Shown piece after piece: positions 1-8,966 of a stretch of 42,909 bases of DNA (within the stretch, counting starts at the first letter, position 1; the number at the start of each line of letters is the position of its first letter). Made by a program: the position numbers and the translations under genes. Origin of the DNA: K189A clade bacterium. Its GTDB lineage: Bacteria > Pseudomonadota > Gammaproteobacteria > Pseudomonadales > Azotimanducaceae. The stretch is taken from positions 1-42,909 of the forward strand of contig JABBAY010000194.1 of assembly GCA_018607725.1 (NCBI GenBank), written 5' to 3'. Below the pieces are notes generated by a model. It saw only the letters and a program-made list of their open reading frames with translations, was not told the origin of the DNA and did not search any database.

Positions 1-1
1 T

Positions 2-58
2 CAACCAGATCAGTTGAATGCTGCATTACGTGTCTTTGTGGATTCTTTGTCGGCTTAG
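2..58 (+). CDS. C-terminal tail of a gene cut by the window start, perhaps an alpha/beta hydrolase
   Basis: The first 57 usable bases form an open frame ending in TAG at 56-58 and encode QPDQLNAALRVFVDSLSA. The pattern of a short Pro-Asp-x-x-Asn stretch followed by an amphipathic helix is what alpha/beta-hydrolase C-termini usually look like, just after the catalytic His. The catalytic residues lie outside the window, so this is a resemblance only. The gene would converge on the RND operon that ends at 140. Confidence 0.35.
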   Translation, partial: QPDQLNAALRVFVDSLSA

Positions 59-65
59 GGTACCT

Positions 66-121
66 AGTCGGGCACCCTTGGCCGGGCGCCCCTGGCCGGG
101 CGCCCCTGGCCGGGCGCCCCT
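66..121. repeat. 14-bp GC-rich tandem repeat between convergent genes
   Basis: Three perfect copies of GGCCGGGCGCCCCT lie at 80-93, 94-107 and 108-121, preceded by a degenerate copy (10 of 14 positions) at 66-79. Each unit contains the 8-bp palindrome GGGCGCCC, so the array can fold into several alternative hairpins. It sits between the stop of the partial plus-strand gene (58) and the stop of the RND gene (140). A bidirectional transcription barrier is plausible, although there is no T-tract. Confidence 0.8.
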
Positions 122-139
122 GCATACGTTTCGCGGTGA

Positions 140-3100
140 TTATTTGGGTGGTCCCGTGTCCTCCAGGGCGATGGTCACAATCTCAGGCTCACGTTGAATG
201 ATCGCCGGGTCTAACGGCTGATCCACGCCAAGAAAGTGTTGTAGGTCGTCCAGCATCAAGTACAGGCTTGGCACCAGGAACAAGTTGATGACTGTGGCGA
301 ACAAAACGCCAAAAGCCAATGATATTGCCATGGGAATAAACATAACGGTTTCTGGCTGTGGGTTGCTCATCAAGGGAATCAAGCCGACGAAGGTGGTCAC
401 TGACGTCAACACGATTGGCCGAAACCGAACGACGCCTGCCGTCGTCACCGCCTCAAAAATGCTCACGCCTTCGCGACGCTGGCGATTGATATAGTCCACT
501 AGGACTAGCGAGGCATTCACGACGACCCCGGACAAGGCAATGATGCCTAGTAGGGAAAAGAAGATCAGGTTCCAGCCCATAATATAATGGCCAACAATAG
601 CGCCGACAGCGCCAAAAGGAATCACGCTCATAATGACCAACGGTTGCATATAAGACTTCAAAGGAATCGCGAGAAGGGCGTAGATGAGCAATAACGCCAG
701 CAGACTGTTATTCACCAGGCTGCCGACGGCTTTCGAACGCTGTTCCTGCTCCCCGCCAAGGGCATAGGTAACGCCAGGATTGTTGGCGTTGTGACAGGCA
801 TTCTTGGCGTTGGCAAAGCTACTGCCATCCCGACACAGGAATTTCTCAATAGCCCTCATGACTTCCTCGGGTGTTACCACGGCCCGATTGACATCGCCGG
901 TGACATTGACGACCCGCTGTTTGTCCTCTCGATTAATCGACGAGTAGCCGCTGCCATATTCGGTCTCGGCGACGGACAAAAAGGGCACCTGGGTGCCATC
1001 CAGCGTTCGAATTCGCATATCTTCCAGATTCCCCAGCGAGCGTCGTTCGGCTTCAGGGTAACGAACCATCACGCGAACATCATCGGTACCCCGCTGAATG
1101 CGTTGCGCTTCTTCACCATAAAAAGCCTGGCGGACTTGCCGGGCAAGGTCATTGAGGCTAAGTCCGAGAGACTTAGCTTCAGGTAGCACGTTAAGTTTGA
1201 CTTCCTGTTTGCCAGACCGAAAGGAGTCTGCCAGGTCAAAGACACCGGGGTAGCGCGCTAATTCGTCACGCAGACCCACCGCCGCCTTACGCAAGCCCTC
1301 CACATCCCGACCCTTGAGTTGAACCTGTAGTGGGCTGCCAGCACTGAAAGAGTTAGCGTTGAAATTCAGCTCAATGGCATCAGGAATAGCGCCGGTTTTC
1401 GCACGCCAGCGCTTGGCGATCAGATTCGCTGGCAGGTTCGGTCGCTGTTCAATAGGCACGAGCTTGATCACCACTTCGGCGAGATGACTGCCACCACCAC
1501 CGCGGCGGCTGGGGCCATTACTACGGGCGGCATTAGAGCCAATAGAGGCAAAGATATGCGTAATAACATGTTGGTCTGCTGGCAAACCCAGTTCGCGGTC
1601 CAGCTCTGCACCCAATTCGATCGCGGCTTGCTCAATGTGTTGGGCGCCAGATTCTGTGAGTTCGACGTTGACTCCCTCTGGCATATTCAAGGTTGCGTAA
1701 ATTTCTTCACCTTCCACTGCTGGGAAAAACTGAAAGATCACTCGGCCACTGGCGATCAGTGCCAGGGCCATTAACAGCACGCCAGTGGCGATCGCCCAGG
1801 TTAACCAGCGCCATTCCAGTGACTTCATCAGGAAGGGCTTATAAACGCCGTTGGCAAACCACTCGAGTGATCCTGCCAGCTGACCCTGGTATTTGATCCA
1901 GCCTTTTACCAGGCGGGTCTCGCTCATGAAGTAGCCTTCGGTTTTGCGATGGGCCAGATGCGAAGGCAGGATCAACTGAGATTCCAGGATGCTAAATACC
2001 AGGCAGATGATCACGACCCAGCCGATCACTGAGAAGAATGCGCCCATGCGGCCTTCGATTAGCAGGATCGGCAGGAAGGCCGCCACCGTTGTCAGGACAC
2101 CAAAAATAACGGGTACAGCAACTTCGGTGGTCCCATCGATCGCCGCAGTGCGGTGATTAGGGGCGCTGGATTCATGACTGTAGATTCGCTCGCCGACGAC
2201 GATGGCATCGTCGACGACAATGCCCAGCACCAGGATAAATGCCAGCACCGTCAAGGAGCTGATATTGATGCCGGCCACAGGAAATACCCATAAGGCACCC
2301 ATAACAGCGATGGGGATGCCGGCCGCGACCCACATGGCTACCTTGAAGCGGAGAAACAGTGTGAGAATAAGCATGACCAGGACCAGGCCCGCCCAAGCAT
2401 TCCGGGTCAGAGTGTCTATGCGCCGACCCAATGACAAGGACTCGTCAATCCAGACAGTGGTTTTCAAACCTTGGGGCAAAGACGGCGCGATACGCTTCAC
2501 ATAGTCTTTGACGCCCGTAGAAGATTCGATCGTGTCCTCTTCACCGACACGATAGACGGTAATCATCATGGCTCGCTCGCCGTCAAAGGTGGCCCGCAGG
2601 AAGCCTTCTTGAAAGTCATCTTTGACCGAGGCGATATCGCCGACGGTCAGATTCGTGCCATCGGGGCGAGTCAGCACGACGATGTTTTCGAATTCGTCTC
2701 GTCGATAAGCTTGACCCTTGCTGCGTAGCAGAATTTCACCACCGTCGGTCTTGATAGAGCCGCCGGGCATATCCAAGGACGAACGTTGGATGGCGCTGGC
2801 AACTGTGCCCAGGGTCAGTCCGTATTGGCGTAAGTTGTTTTCACTGATCTCGATGGAGATTTCATAAGGCCGGGCATAGTTGACTACCACCTGTGAAATA
2901 TTCGGCAGGTCAGCAATATCGTCACGCATCTTCTCAGCGATGCGTTTCAGCGTCGCCTCGTCGGTTTTGCCGGAAAGGGCGACGACGATAGTCTGGCCGC
3001 GAAATTGCATCATGGCGATATTCGGCTTTTCGGTTTCTCTGGGAAACGTCGAAATGCCGTCGATTTTACTTTTGATCTCGTTCAGCACCGCGTTGTAGTT

Positions 3101-3400
3101 GGCGTCCTGGTTGAGTTCAATGATCACCGTGCACATGCCCTCTGACGCATAGCTGCGGACCTTGTCCATCCCATCCACGCCTTCAATGGCTTCTTCCACT
3201 CGAATACAAACTGCCTGCTCCACTTCTTCTGGCGCAGCACCGAGATAAGGAATATTCACCTGGACGATGCCGGGTTCGATATTGGGAAACTCTTCCTTGT
3301 GCATGCTGAACATGCTCATCACGCCGCCCACCAAAAAGATTAACATCATCAGATTCGCGGCGACCGGATTATCAACAAACCATTCTATGGCTCTATGCAT
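140..3400 (-). CDS. RND-family efflux pump inner-membrane permease
   Basis: This is the inner-membrane, proton-driven pump subunit of a tripartite efflux system. At 1086 aa it is slightly longer than AcrB-type proteins. It has one N-terminal membrane segment (about residues 12-31), a first periplasmic loop, and a membrane block of about residues 335-480 containing VVDDAIVVGE, where Asp397-Asp398 match the paired TM4 aspartates of AcrB. A second periplasmic loop contains an Arg/Gly-rich insertion (PSRRGGGGSH), and a final membrane block follows. The TM10 segment reads LSGVVVNASLVLVDYINR, so the Lys940 of AcrB is not present; other divergent HAE-type pumps share this trait. It is the last gene of the minus-strand operon, with its start 1 bp after the stop of the fusion-protein gene. 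No outer-membrane channel gene is adjacent. Substrate unknown. Confidence 0.93.
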   Translation of the reverse strand: MHRAIEWFVDNPVAANLMMLIFLVGGVMSMFSMHKEEFPNIEPGIVQVNIPYLGAAPEEVEQAVCIRVEEAIEGVDGMDKVRSYASEGMCTVIIELNQDANYNAVLNEIKSKIDGISTFPRETEKPNIAMMQFRGQTIVVALSGKTDEATLKRIAEKMRDDIADLPNISQVVVNYARPYEISIEISENNLRQYGLTLGTVASAIQRSSLDMPGGSIKTDGGEILLRSKGQAYRRDEFENIVVLTRPDGTNLTVGDIASVKDDFQEGFLRATFDGERAMMITVYRVGEEDTIESSTGVKDYVKRIAPSLPQGLKTTVWIDESLSLGRRIDTLTRNAWAGLVLVMLILTLFLRFKVAMWVAAGIPIAVMGALWVFPVAGINISSLTVLAFILVLGIVVDDAIVVGERIYSHESSAPNHRTAAIDGTTEVAVPVIFGVLTTVAAFLPILLIEGRMGAFFSVIGWVVIICLVFSILESQLILPSHLAHRKTEGYFMSETRLVKGWIKYQGQLAGSLEWFANGVYKPFLMKSLEWRWLTWAIATGVLLMALALIASGRVIFQFFPAVEGEEIYATLNMPEGVNVELTESGAQHIEQAAIELGAELDRELGLPADQHVITHIFASIGSNAARSNGPSRRGGGGSHLAEVVIKLVPIEQRPNLPANLIAKRWRAKTGAIPDAIELNFNANSFSAGSPLQVQLKGRDVEGLRKAAVGLRDELARYPGVFDLADSFRSGKQEVKLNVLPEAKSLGLSLNDLARQVRQAFYGEEAQRIQRGTDDVRVMVRYPEAERRSLGNLEDMRIRTLDGTQVPFLSVAETEYGSGYSSINREDKQRVVNVTGDVNRAVVTPEEVMRAIEKFLCRDGSSFANAKNACHNANNPGVTYALGGEQEQRSKAVGSLVNNSLLALLLIYALLAIPLKSYMQPLVIMSVIPFGAVGAIVGHYIMGWNLIFFSLLGIIALSGVVVNASLVLVDYINRQRREGVSIFEAVTTAGVVRFRPIVLTSVTTFVGLIPLMSNPQPETVMFIPMAISLAFGVLFATVINLFLVPSLYLMLDDLQHFLGVDQPLDPAIIQREPEIVTIALEDTGPPK

Positions 3401-3401
3401 G

Positions 3402-4580
3402 TCATTGAACCCCGCTCGTCAATGGGGTGTTATCGTTCATGGCGATCTTGACCCGCATGCCATCAATCACAGTTTGGATCGGCGACAGGTTGACGGCTTC
3501 ACCGGATTCCAATCCCGCCTTGATGTATACCTGGTCGCGATCGAAACGCAAAAATTCGACGTTTCGGTAGCGCAGTCGGTTATCGGCATCGACCACCAAT
3601 ACCTGCGTTTGATTGCGAATAGCGGCGCGGGGTAAGACGATAATATCGTTGACAGTGCGACCGTCGATCTCAGCGTTGACGAACAATCCCACTGGCAAGG
3701 GCGGTCGACCGCTGGTGCGATCATTATCGACCCGAACTACGGCATTAACCATGCGACTACGGGCATCGATTTCAGCTTCCGTGCGCACCAGTTTGCCGGA
3801 CCATTCATAGTACTGACCACCGTATTGGGTGCTGAGTGTCACATTTGCTTGAGCCTCTACCGGTAGGCTCCCACGCTGGCCAAGAGCGATATCAAGAAAA
3901 GCCAGTTGGCTATCAGCGAGGGGGATGCGAACTTCGACGGTTGCTGCAGAATACACTGAAGCCACCGTGGCCCCCCGAGCGATAAACTGCCCCTGGTTAA
4001 CTTTTTTACTTCTTACGAGGCCGGCATAGGGCGCCCTTAATTCTGTTCGCCGCAGGTCACGTTGTGCTTGAGCAAGATTGACTTCGGCCTCTTTCAATGC
4101 CGCAGCGGCAATCCGTTGGGCACGCAATGCGCCCTCCAGGGCAGACTGGCTGGTGAGTCTCTTTTTTACCAGTTCTTCGAGTCGCTGAAACTCAAAACGA
4201 GCGTGTTCATCTTCAGCCTGGGCCCTGGACAATACCGCCTGACCACGCTGGACCATTGATCGATAGTCACGGTCGTCGATTTGCAGCAAAACCTCGTCTG
4301 CTTCAAAGTAGCCGCCGGCGACGAGTTTCGGCGAAATCCATTTAATTTTGCCCGAGACTTCGGGAATAAGTTCGCTTGCGGTCAGCGGTTCGACATTGCC
4401 CTGAGACCTGACGGTCATCTGTACCGTTTGTTTCTCGACGATCTGAGTACGAATGGCGGTGGCAATCTCGTCGGGTTCCACCTGCGCTGGCGTCGGGGCT
4501 GTGATGACGATGCCGTAGGCCATGACGACAGCAATAAAGAGCGCTGCGACAGTTAACAGAGCTTTGATCAGGTTAGACAT
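3402..4580 (-). CDS. RND efflux periplasmic adaptor (membrane-fusion protein)
   Basis: This HlyD/AcrA-type adaptor links the RND pump encoded directly downstream to an outer-membrane channel. From the chosen ATG it is 392 aa. It has an N-terminal hydrophobic anchor or signal (MSNLIKALLTVAALFIAVVM), a lipoyl-like half (VSGKIKWISPKLVAGGYFEA), a coiled-coil hairpin rich in Ala, Gln, Glu and Arg, the second lipoyl half (LRAPYAGLVRSKKVNQGQF), then beta-barrel and membrane-proximal domains. I prefer the ATG at 4580 to the upstream one at 4604. It follows an AAGGA sequence and forms ATGTCTAA with the stop of the upstream regulator gene, an 8-bp overlap typical of translational coupling. Partner specificity cannot be read from the sequence. 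Confidence 0.92.
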   Translation of the reverse strand: MSNLIKALLTVAALFIAVVMAYGIVITAPTPAQVEPDEIATAIRTQIVEKQTVQMTVRSQGNVEPLTASELIPEVSGKIKWISPKLVAGGYFEADEVLLQIDDRDYRSMVQRGQAVLSRAQAEDEHARFEFQRLEELVKKRLTSQSALEGALRAQRIAAAALKEAEVNLAQAQRDLRRTELRAPYAGLVRSKKVNQGQFIARGATVASVYSAATVEVRIPLADSQLAFLDIALGQRGSLPVEAQANVTLSTQYGGQYYEWSGKLVRTEAEIDARSRMVNAVVRVDNDRTSGRPPLPVGLFVNAEIDGRTVNDIIVLPRAAIRNQTQVLVVDADNRLRYRNVEFLRFDRDQVYIKAGLESGEAVNLSPIQTVIDGMRVKIAMNDNTPLTSGVQ

Positions 4581-5334
4581 CGGCAAGGTTCCTTGGGCGT
4601 ACAATGTTGGTGGCGACGATCGCTGAGAGTAAGGCCTGCTGAACGCAGGTTCTCAGCGACGTAAAATGGCGATTAATGGCCAGGCTCACCATTTCCGGGT
4701 CTTGAATGGCGATGCCTTTTGCCAGCTGTTTCAGATTCTCGATATTTTGCTGCAGCGGTAGTTTGACCTCCAGGCCTAGCCCGGTCATACGCGAGACGAA
4801 TTGGGTTTTCAGACCGTTGAGTATGAGATGCAGAACCAGGTTGTTATTGATGCTGGCAAATAATCGAGCCAGCTCCCGCCAGTGTTGTTGACTTGCATCA
4901 GCATCCTCTACTGCGAGGGTCATGGTCTCCACCAAGACCTGCATCTGTTCGAGTTCTTCAACAGTTGCAGCCTCTACCGCCGAGCCGGCTGATTGAGCGA
5001 TGAGGGCGCCGAGGACTTCCAGTACGTGGCCAACGAGCCTTTCATTCGGCACGTCCTCAAGATCGAGTAGCGGGCCCAAAATCGATAACGAAGCCTCTTT
5101 GACCGCGACGACTCTAACACCGCCCGGCTTAATGGCAGCAATGCCGAGTTGTTCGAGCTTCTTTAAAGACTCTCTGACCGCGCCGCGGTTAGTGTTGAAG
5201 CGGACAGCCAGATCTCGCTCAGAAGGCAGGCGTTCGCCTGGCCGATATTGACCACAGAGAATCTCATCGCGCAAAATATCGCAGATTTCCTCTGCGCGGG
5301 ACTTGCTATGGGTTTCGTCACTGGATAGGGTCAT
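4573..5334 (-). CDS. GntR/FadR-subfamily transcriptional regulator
   Basis: This 253-aa regulator has an N-terminal winged helix (RPGERLPSERDLAVRFNTNR, then GAVRESLKKLEQLG) of the GntR type and an all-helical C-terminal ligand domain of FadR/FCD length. It heads the operon with the adaptor and pump genes and overlaps the adaptor start by 8 bp, so it most likely controls pump expression and its own. A perfect FadR-subfamily half-site pair (TGGT-CAG-ACCA, 5420-5430) lies just upstream of its start and between it and the divergent aceK gene. No strong ribosome-binding site precedes the ATG at 5334. The effector is not evident. In this subfamily effectors are usually small carboxylic acids or acyl-CoAs. 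Confidence 0.9.
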   Translation of the reverse strand: MTLSSDETHSKSRAEEICDILRDEILCGQYRPGERLPSERDLAVRFNTNRGAVRESLKKLEQLGIAAIKPGGVRVVAVKEASLSILGPLLDLEDVPNERLVGHVLEVLGALIAQSAGSAVEAATVEELEQMQVLVETMTLAVEDADASQQHWRELARLFASINNNLVLHLILNGLKTQFVSRMTGLGLEVKLPLQQNIENLKQLAKGIAIQDPEMVSLAINRHFTSLRTCVQQALLSAIVATNIVRPRNLADV

Positions 5335-5403
5335 TAGCAGATATCGTCTTATGTGTGGGTAAGTGGCTATATCGAGTTGGCGATGTCAGCTTGGCTGTAT
5401 CGA

Positions 5404-5446
5404 AATGGCCCTACCAAAGTGGTCAGACCAATTTGGTAGGGCCATT
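5404..5446. promoter_or_regulatory. nested palindromic operator in the divergent regulator/aceK promoter region
   Basis: Two perfect 15-bp arms, AATGGCCCTACCAAA (5404-5418) and TTTGGTAGGGCCATT (5432-5446), flank a second palindrome, TGGTCAGACCA (5420-5430). The inner one fits the FadR-subfamily consensus TNGTNNNACNA exactly, and with its flanks (AGTGGTCAGACCAAT) it differs at one position from the PdhR-type ATTGGTNNNACCAAT. A TATAGA sequence at 5446-5451 abuts the right arm and could be a -10 element for aceK. The site lies 70-112 bp before the regulator start and 36-78 bp before aceK. That the neighbouring GntR protein binds here is inferred. Confidence 0.75.
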
Positions 5447-5481
5447 ATAGATCGTGGTTCGTAGAATACAATAGGATTTAG

Positions 5482-7278
5482 GTGCTAATGCGCATTGAGA
5501 AACATCAGGCGAACAACATCGCGCGGTTGATTCTGGACGGCTTCGATGCTTATCGGCGCGAATTTATTCAGATTACTCGTGGGGCTCGAGTGCGTTTCGA
5601 GCAGGCAGACTGGCGCGCAACCCAAACTGCGGCGACTCAGCGGATCAAACTCTACAATATTGCGACCCGCCAGACCCTTGCGTCCTTGGATGAGCGAATT
5701 GACCCTGCACGGGTGACCTTGGCTGACTGGGTGGTGATCAAGCAAGAATACGTCAGTCTGATTCGCGGGCGTCCAGATGCCGACCTGGCCGAGACTGTTT
5801 TTAATACGGTATTTCGACGTACTTGGCCCGATCAATATCTTTTTAGTGAGTGCGCCTTTGTGGATGCCAGCGATCGCGCCAAACCCTTGTTTGATGCGCA
5901 ACTCGCCTCGCAATATGGTCCGTCGAATGACCTGGGTGAATTGCTTAAGCAAGTGCTGGACGGCGCCGGCTTTAGTATTCCATGGTTTGATCAGGCCAAT
6001 TGTATCAAGCAGATGGTGGCCGCAATGCAAGCTTCAATTCCGTTGCTGCGACGGCCGTTGGAGCTTCGTTTTGATATGCTGAAGCCTATCTTCTATCGCA
6101 ACAAGGGTGCTTACCTGGTGGGTCGGTTAGCGGTTGGTGAACATCTATTTCCCCTCGCCATACCTATTCATAATCATCAGGGTGCTGATGGCGAGTCGCC
6201 GGCGCTATATGTCGATACTGTCATTTGGACTGACAGTGAGCTGAGTATTATTTTTAGCTTTACGCGCGCCTATTTCATGGTTGACACTGACTATCCTAAC
6301 GAGCTGGTAAAGTTCCTGCATGAGTTGCTGCCGAACAAAAGACCATGGGAGCTGTATACCGCGATCGGTTTCTATAAGCATGGCAAGACTGAATTTTATC
6401 GTGGCTTTCTCAATCATCTCGAAAACTCCACAGACCAATTTGTATTAGCCGATGGCATTAAGGGCCTGGTGATGACGGTCTTTACGTTGCCGTCTTATCG
6501 GTTGGTGTTCAAAATTATCAGGGACAAGTTCTCGCCGACTAAGTCAGTGACTCGACAACAGGTCAGAGATGCTTATTATTTGGTGAAAACCCATGATAGG
6601 GTCGGTCGAATGGCGGATACTCAGGAATTTTCCAGTTTCGTTTTTCCGCGCTCACGGTTCTCGGAAGAGCTGTTAGCTGAGTTGCAGAAGGTTGCCGCAT
6701 CGTCTGTGACCCTAACCGAAGAGCATGTGATCGTCAGTCACTTGTATGCGGAAAGACGTATGACGCCGCTCAACCTTTATATTAAAGACAAAAGCGATTT
6801 CGAGTTGCGTCAAGTGCTAGACGAGTATGGCAATGCCATCAAGCAGCTGGCCGCCGCGAACATATTCCCTGGAGATATGCTGCTCAAGAACTTTGGTGTA
6901 ACGCGCCATGGTCGAGTTGTTTTCTATGACTACGATGAGATCTGTTACTTGACCGATGTTAACTTTCGTAGAATTCCAGCGCCCCGCTATCCGGAAGACG
7001 AGATGGCTTCTGAACCATGGTACAGCGTTGCGGCCAATGATGTCTTTCCAGAGGAATTTAAAAATTTCCTGTTCCATTCGGGGAAGTTAAAAGATATTTT
7101 TTGTGAATACCACGGGGACCTTTTTACTGCCGAGTACTGGGAAGAGCTGCAAGACAACATTCGCCGTGAGCGAGTGCTGGACGTGTATCCCTATCGTCGT
7201 GCGCGCCGATTCGGCCAAATGCAGCAAGTCGCAGCGGCGGGTTCAGTGGATAGTAAGCTGCTCAGCAACGTTAAATAA
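5482..7278 (+). CDS. aceK: isocitrate dehydrogenase kinase/phosphatase
   Basis: AceK reversibly phosphorylates isocitrate dehydrogenase in the cytoplasm, switching carbon between the TCA cycle and the glyoxylate bypass. The 598-aa product is close to the usual length of about 580. Its C-terminal kinase-like half has VFKIIRDKF with Lys344 (Lys336 in E. coli), PGDMLLKNFGV with Asp465 (Asp457) and FYDYDEICY with Asp483 (Asp475), so the catalytic set looks intact. The start is GTG at 5482 with AGGA five bases upstream; ATG at 5488 is a close alternative. No aceA or aceB gene is nearby, unlike the enterobacterial aceBAK operon. A crotonase gene follows after 13 bp. The palindrome at 5404-5446 is placed to regulate it. 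Confidence 0.96.
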   Translation: MLMRIEKHQANNIARLILDGFDAYRREFIQITRGARVRFEQADWRATQTAATQRIKLYNIATRQTLASLDERIDPARVTLADWVVIKQEYVSLIRGRPDADLAETVFNTVFRRTWPDQYLFSECAFVDASDRAKPLFDAQLASQYGPSNDLGELLKQVLDGAGFSIPWFDQANCIKQMVAAMQASIPLLRRPLELRFDMLKPIFYRNKGAYLVGRLAVGEHLFPLAIPIHNHQGADGESPALYVDTVIWTDSELSIIFSFTRAYFMVDTDYPNELVKFLHELLPNKRPWELYTAIGFYKHGKTEFYRGFLNHLENSTDQFVLADGIKGLVMTVFTLPSYRLVFKIIRDKFSPTKSVTRQQVRDAYYLVKTHDRVGRMADTQEFSSFVFPRSRFSEELLAELQKVAASSVTLTEEHVIVSHLYAERRMTPLNLYIKDKSDFELRQVLDEYGNAIKQLAAANIFPGDMLLKNFGVTRHGRVVFYDYDEICYLTDVNFRRIPAPRYPEDEMASEPWYSVAANDVFPEEFKNFLFHSGKLKDIFCEYHGDLFTAEYWEELQDNIRRERVLDVYPYRRARRFGQMQQVAAAGSVDSKLLSNVK

Positions 7279-7291
7279 GGAGAGACTTAAC

Positions 7292-8143
7292 ATGCAAGAT
7301 ATCTATGCGACGATTTCGACCGAGTTGAATGATGGTGTGCTGGTAGCAACAATCAATAATCCCCCAGTGAATGTGATGACGTTGCCCCTTTACCAAGACC
7401 TCGTCGCCTTCTCGGCGGCGGTGGCGGTCGACGAAGACGTCAGGGTAGTGGTGATGCAGAGCGCTGACCCGGAGTTCTTTATCGCCCATTTTGACATCGA
7501 AGTCATTTTGACCTTCCCCATTGACGAGCCACCAGCCAAAGCCAGTGAGCTCAGCGCTTTCCATGGCATGTGTGAGCTGATGCGGACCATGAATAAGCCG
7601 ACTATTGCCAAGCTGGCAGGGCGCGTGGGCGGTGGCGGCAATGAATTTGCGGCCTCCTGTGATATGCGTTTTGGCGTTCGGGGACAGACTGTGATCAATC
7701 AAATGGAGGTTCCCTTGGGGATCTTGCCAGGCGGCGGTGGAACTCAGCAGTTGCCCCGTTTGATTGGCCGTAATCGCGCCATGGAAGTGATACTGGGTGC
7801 CGATGACTTGGATGCTGAAACCGCAGAACGTTGGGGCTATCTCAATCGTATCTTCGACACCACGCAAGCCATGGATGAATTCGTTGACCGACTGGCCCGC
7901 CGGATTGCCAGCTTTCCGAAAGGTGCTGTTGCCCTGGCCAAGGCGTCGGTGGTGAACGCCGAGCCGGCGATGCGAGAAGGCTTGCTGGAGGAAGCCTATT
8001 TGTTTCAGCAGACATTGCGACTACCAGAGGCTCAGGTCAATATGCGATCGGCAATGGCGATGGGCGCCCAAACGCGCGCCGGTGAAGCGCGGATTGCCGA
8101 TTTGATGACAGAGTTGTCAAAAGACGATCAAAGCCCGCGATGA
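7292..8143 (+). CDS. enoyl-CoA hydratase/isomerase (crotonase) family protein
   Basis: This 283-aa crotonase-fold protein probably acts on an acyl-CoA in the cytoplasm. The segment GGGGNEFAASCD is the second oxyanion-hole region. Both glutamates used by classical hydratases have counterparts: Glu in NQMEVPLG and Glu in NRAMEVILG. The first oxyanion loop is unusual, reading FFIAHFDIE where the common form is AAGADI. Subfamilies with an AH-x-D loop are usually annotated only as hydratase/isomerase. The ATG at 7292 follows AAGGAGAG by 7 bp, and the longer upstream open frame is only a shadow inside aceK. It lies 13 bp after aceK, so the two are probably cotranscribed. The substrate is unknown. 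Confidence 0.9.
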   Translation: MQDIYATISTELNDGVLVATINNPPVNVMTLPLYQDLVAFSAAVAVDEDVRVVVMQSADPEFFIAHFDIEVILTFPIDEPPAKASELSAFHGMCELMRTMNKPTIAKLAGRVGGGGNEFAASCDMRFGVRGQTVINQMEVPLGILPGGGGTQQLPRLIGRNRAMEVILGADDLDAETAERWGYLNRIFDTTQAMDEFVDRLARRIASFPKGAVALAKASVVNAEPAMREGLLEEAYLFQQTLRLPEAQVNMRSAMAMGAQTRAGEARIADLMTELSKDDQSPR

Positions 8144-8150
8144 GCCGCGG

Positions 8151-8966
8151 CTATTGGTCGCCAGCATCCTTTAGCTTGAATATAGCGGTATGGCGTAAGC
8201 GAGTGACTTCGGTGCCGTCTTCTGCCCAGATTGAACCGTCGTTCTCAATATAGTGATGACCATTGCGCTCATAGGCATCGTGACAATAGCCTGTCACCGT
8301 GAAAGTTTGGCCGGCATATGCAGGTGCCAGTTGCTGAATATGGCTGTGGGTATGAATAGCAGGCCCATAGCGGTAGGAGTGCTGCAGTAATTCGGTGAGA
8401 CGGCTGGCGAGCCAAATCGGGTGGCAACGTGCCTGTTCGCCCAGATAGACCGGCAGCAGATGGCCCTGGGTCCCGGCGATATAAATTTCGTTGTCTTGCC
8501 GCGAGAGCGTCACACTCATGGGGGTGAGGGACCGCCTTAACGGCGCGCTGGCCAAGGTTAGTTCCGCGCGAGTCTCGGCTTGCGGTAGGCTCTTGGTCAA
8601 TCGAGTCTGTTTGATTTTGGCGAGCCAGGGAGCCTCGCCGAGCCCCACGTTACCCTTTAAACAGATATCTTTATCCTCATTCACAACCTTGAACTCACCA
8701 CCTTTACGTTTCGCGATGAGGAGTTCCATCTGGTCACCATTGTACGTCGGCTTTTTAAAGGTCAAATCTACCCAGCCATAGTCGAGCCATGCGACGCCAA
8801 ATAATTCTAAAAAAGTGTCTGTTGTCCAACCGTAGACCTGCAGGCTGTTGACCAAGCGCTTGCGCGAACGAGGCATCTTCGGGTTGCTGATCAACAGGCG
8901 AGGGTCGTCGAGCCGGGCTTTATCCGCAACGGTTCTAAATGCTGTGAAGCTAGCATGATGGGTCAT
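8151..8966 (-). CDS. hypothetical protein with a C-terminal hotdog/MaoC-like domain
   Basis: The product is about 271 aa from the ATG at 8966. Alternative starts at 8996 and 9053 add residues of poor quality, and none has a clear ribosome-binding site. The C-terminal third (SRLTELLQHSYRYGPAIHTH, then AYAGQTFTVTGYCHDAYERNGHHYIENDG) has the look of a MaoC-like hotdog fold: a helix, then strands ending in a turn with an Asn-Asp. The N-terminal part resembles no family I recognise. A thioester or acyl-CoA ligand is the reasonable guess from the fold and the crotonase neighbour. It converges on the crotonase gene with 7 bp between the stops. Confidence 0.7.
   Translation of the reverse strand: MTHHASFTAFRTVADKARLDDPRLLISNPKMPRSRKRLVNSLQVYGWTTDTFLELFGVAWLDYGWVDLTFKKPTYNGDQMELLIAKRKGGEFKVVNEDKDICLKGNVGLGEAPWLAKIKQTRLTKSLPQAETRAELTLASAPLRRSLTPMSVTLSRQDNEIYIAGTQGHLLPVYLGEQARCHPIWLASRLTELLQHSYRYGPAIHTHSHIQQLAPAYAGQTFTVTGYCHDAYERNGHHYIENDGSIWAEDGTEVTRLRHTAIFKLKDAGDQ

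Noticed and set aside
66-121. CRISPR array
   Set aside because: Copies are 14 bp, directly abutting, without unique spacers; the same holds for 11711-11752 and 15655-15730.
5485-6030. 181-aa antisense frame within aceK
   Set aside because: aceK is intact in the other strand with its full set of catalytic residues.
7103-7291. N-terminal extension of the crotonase frame into aceK
   Set aside because: A strong ribosome-binding site precedes ATG 7292, and the extension is only the out-of-frame 3' end of aceK.
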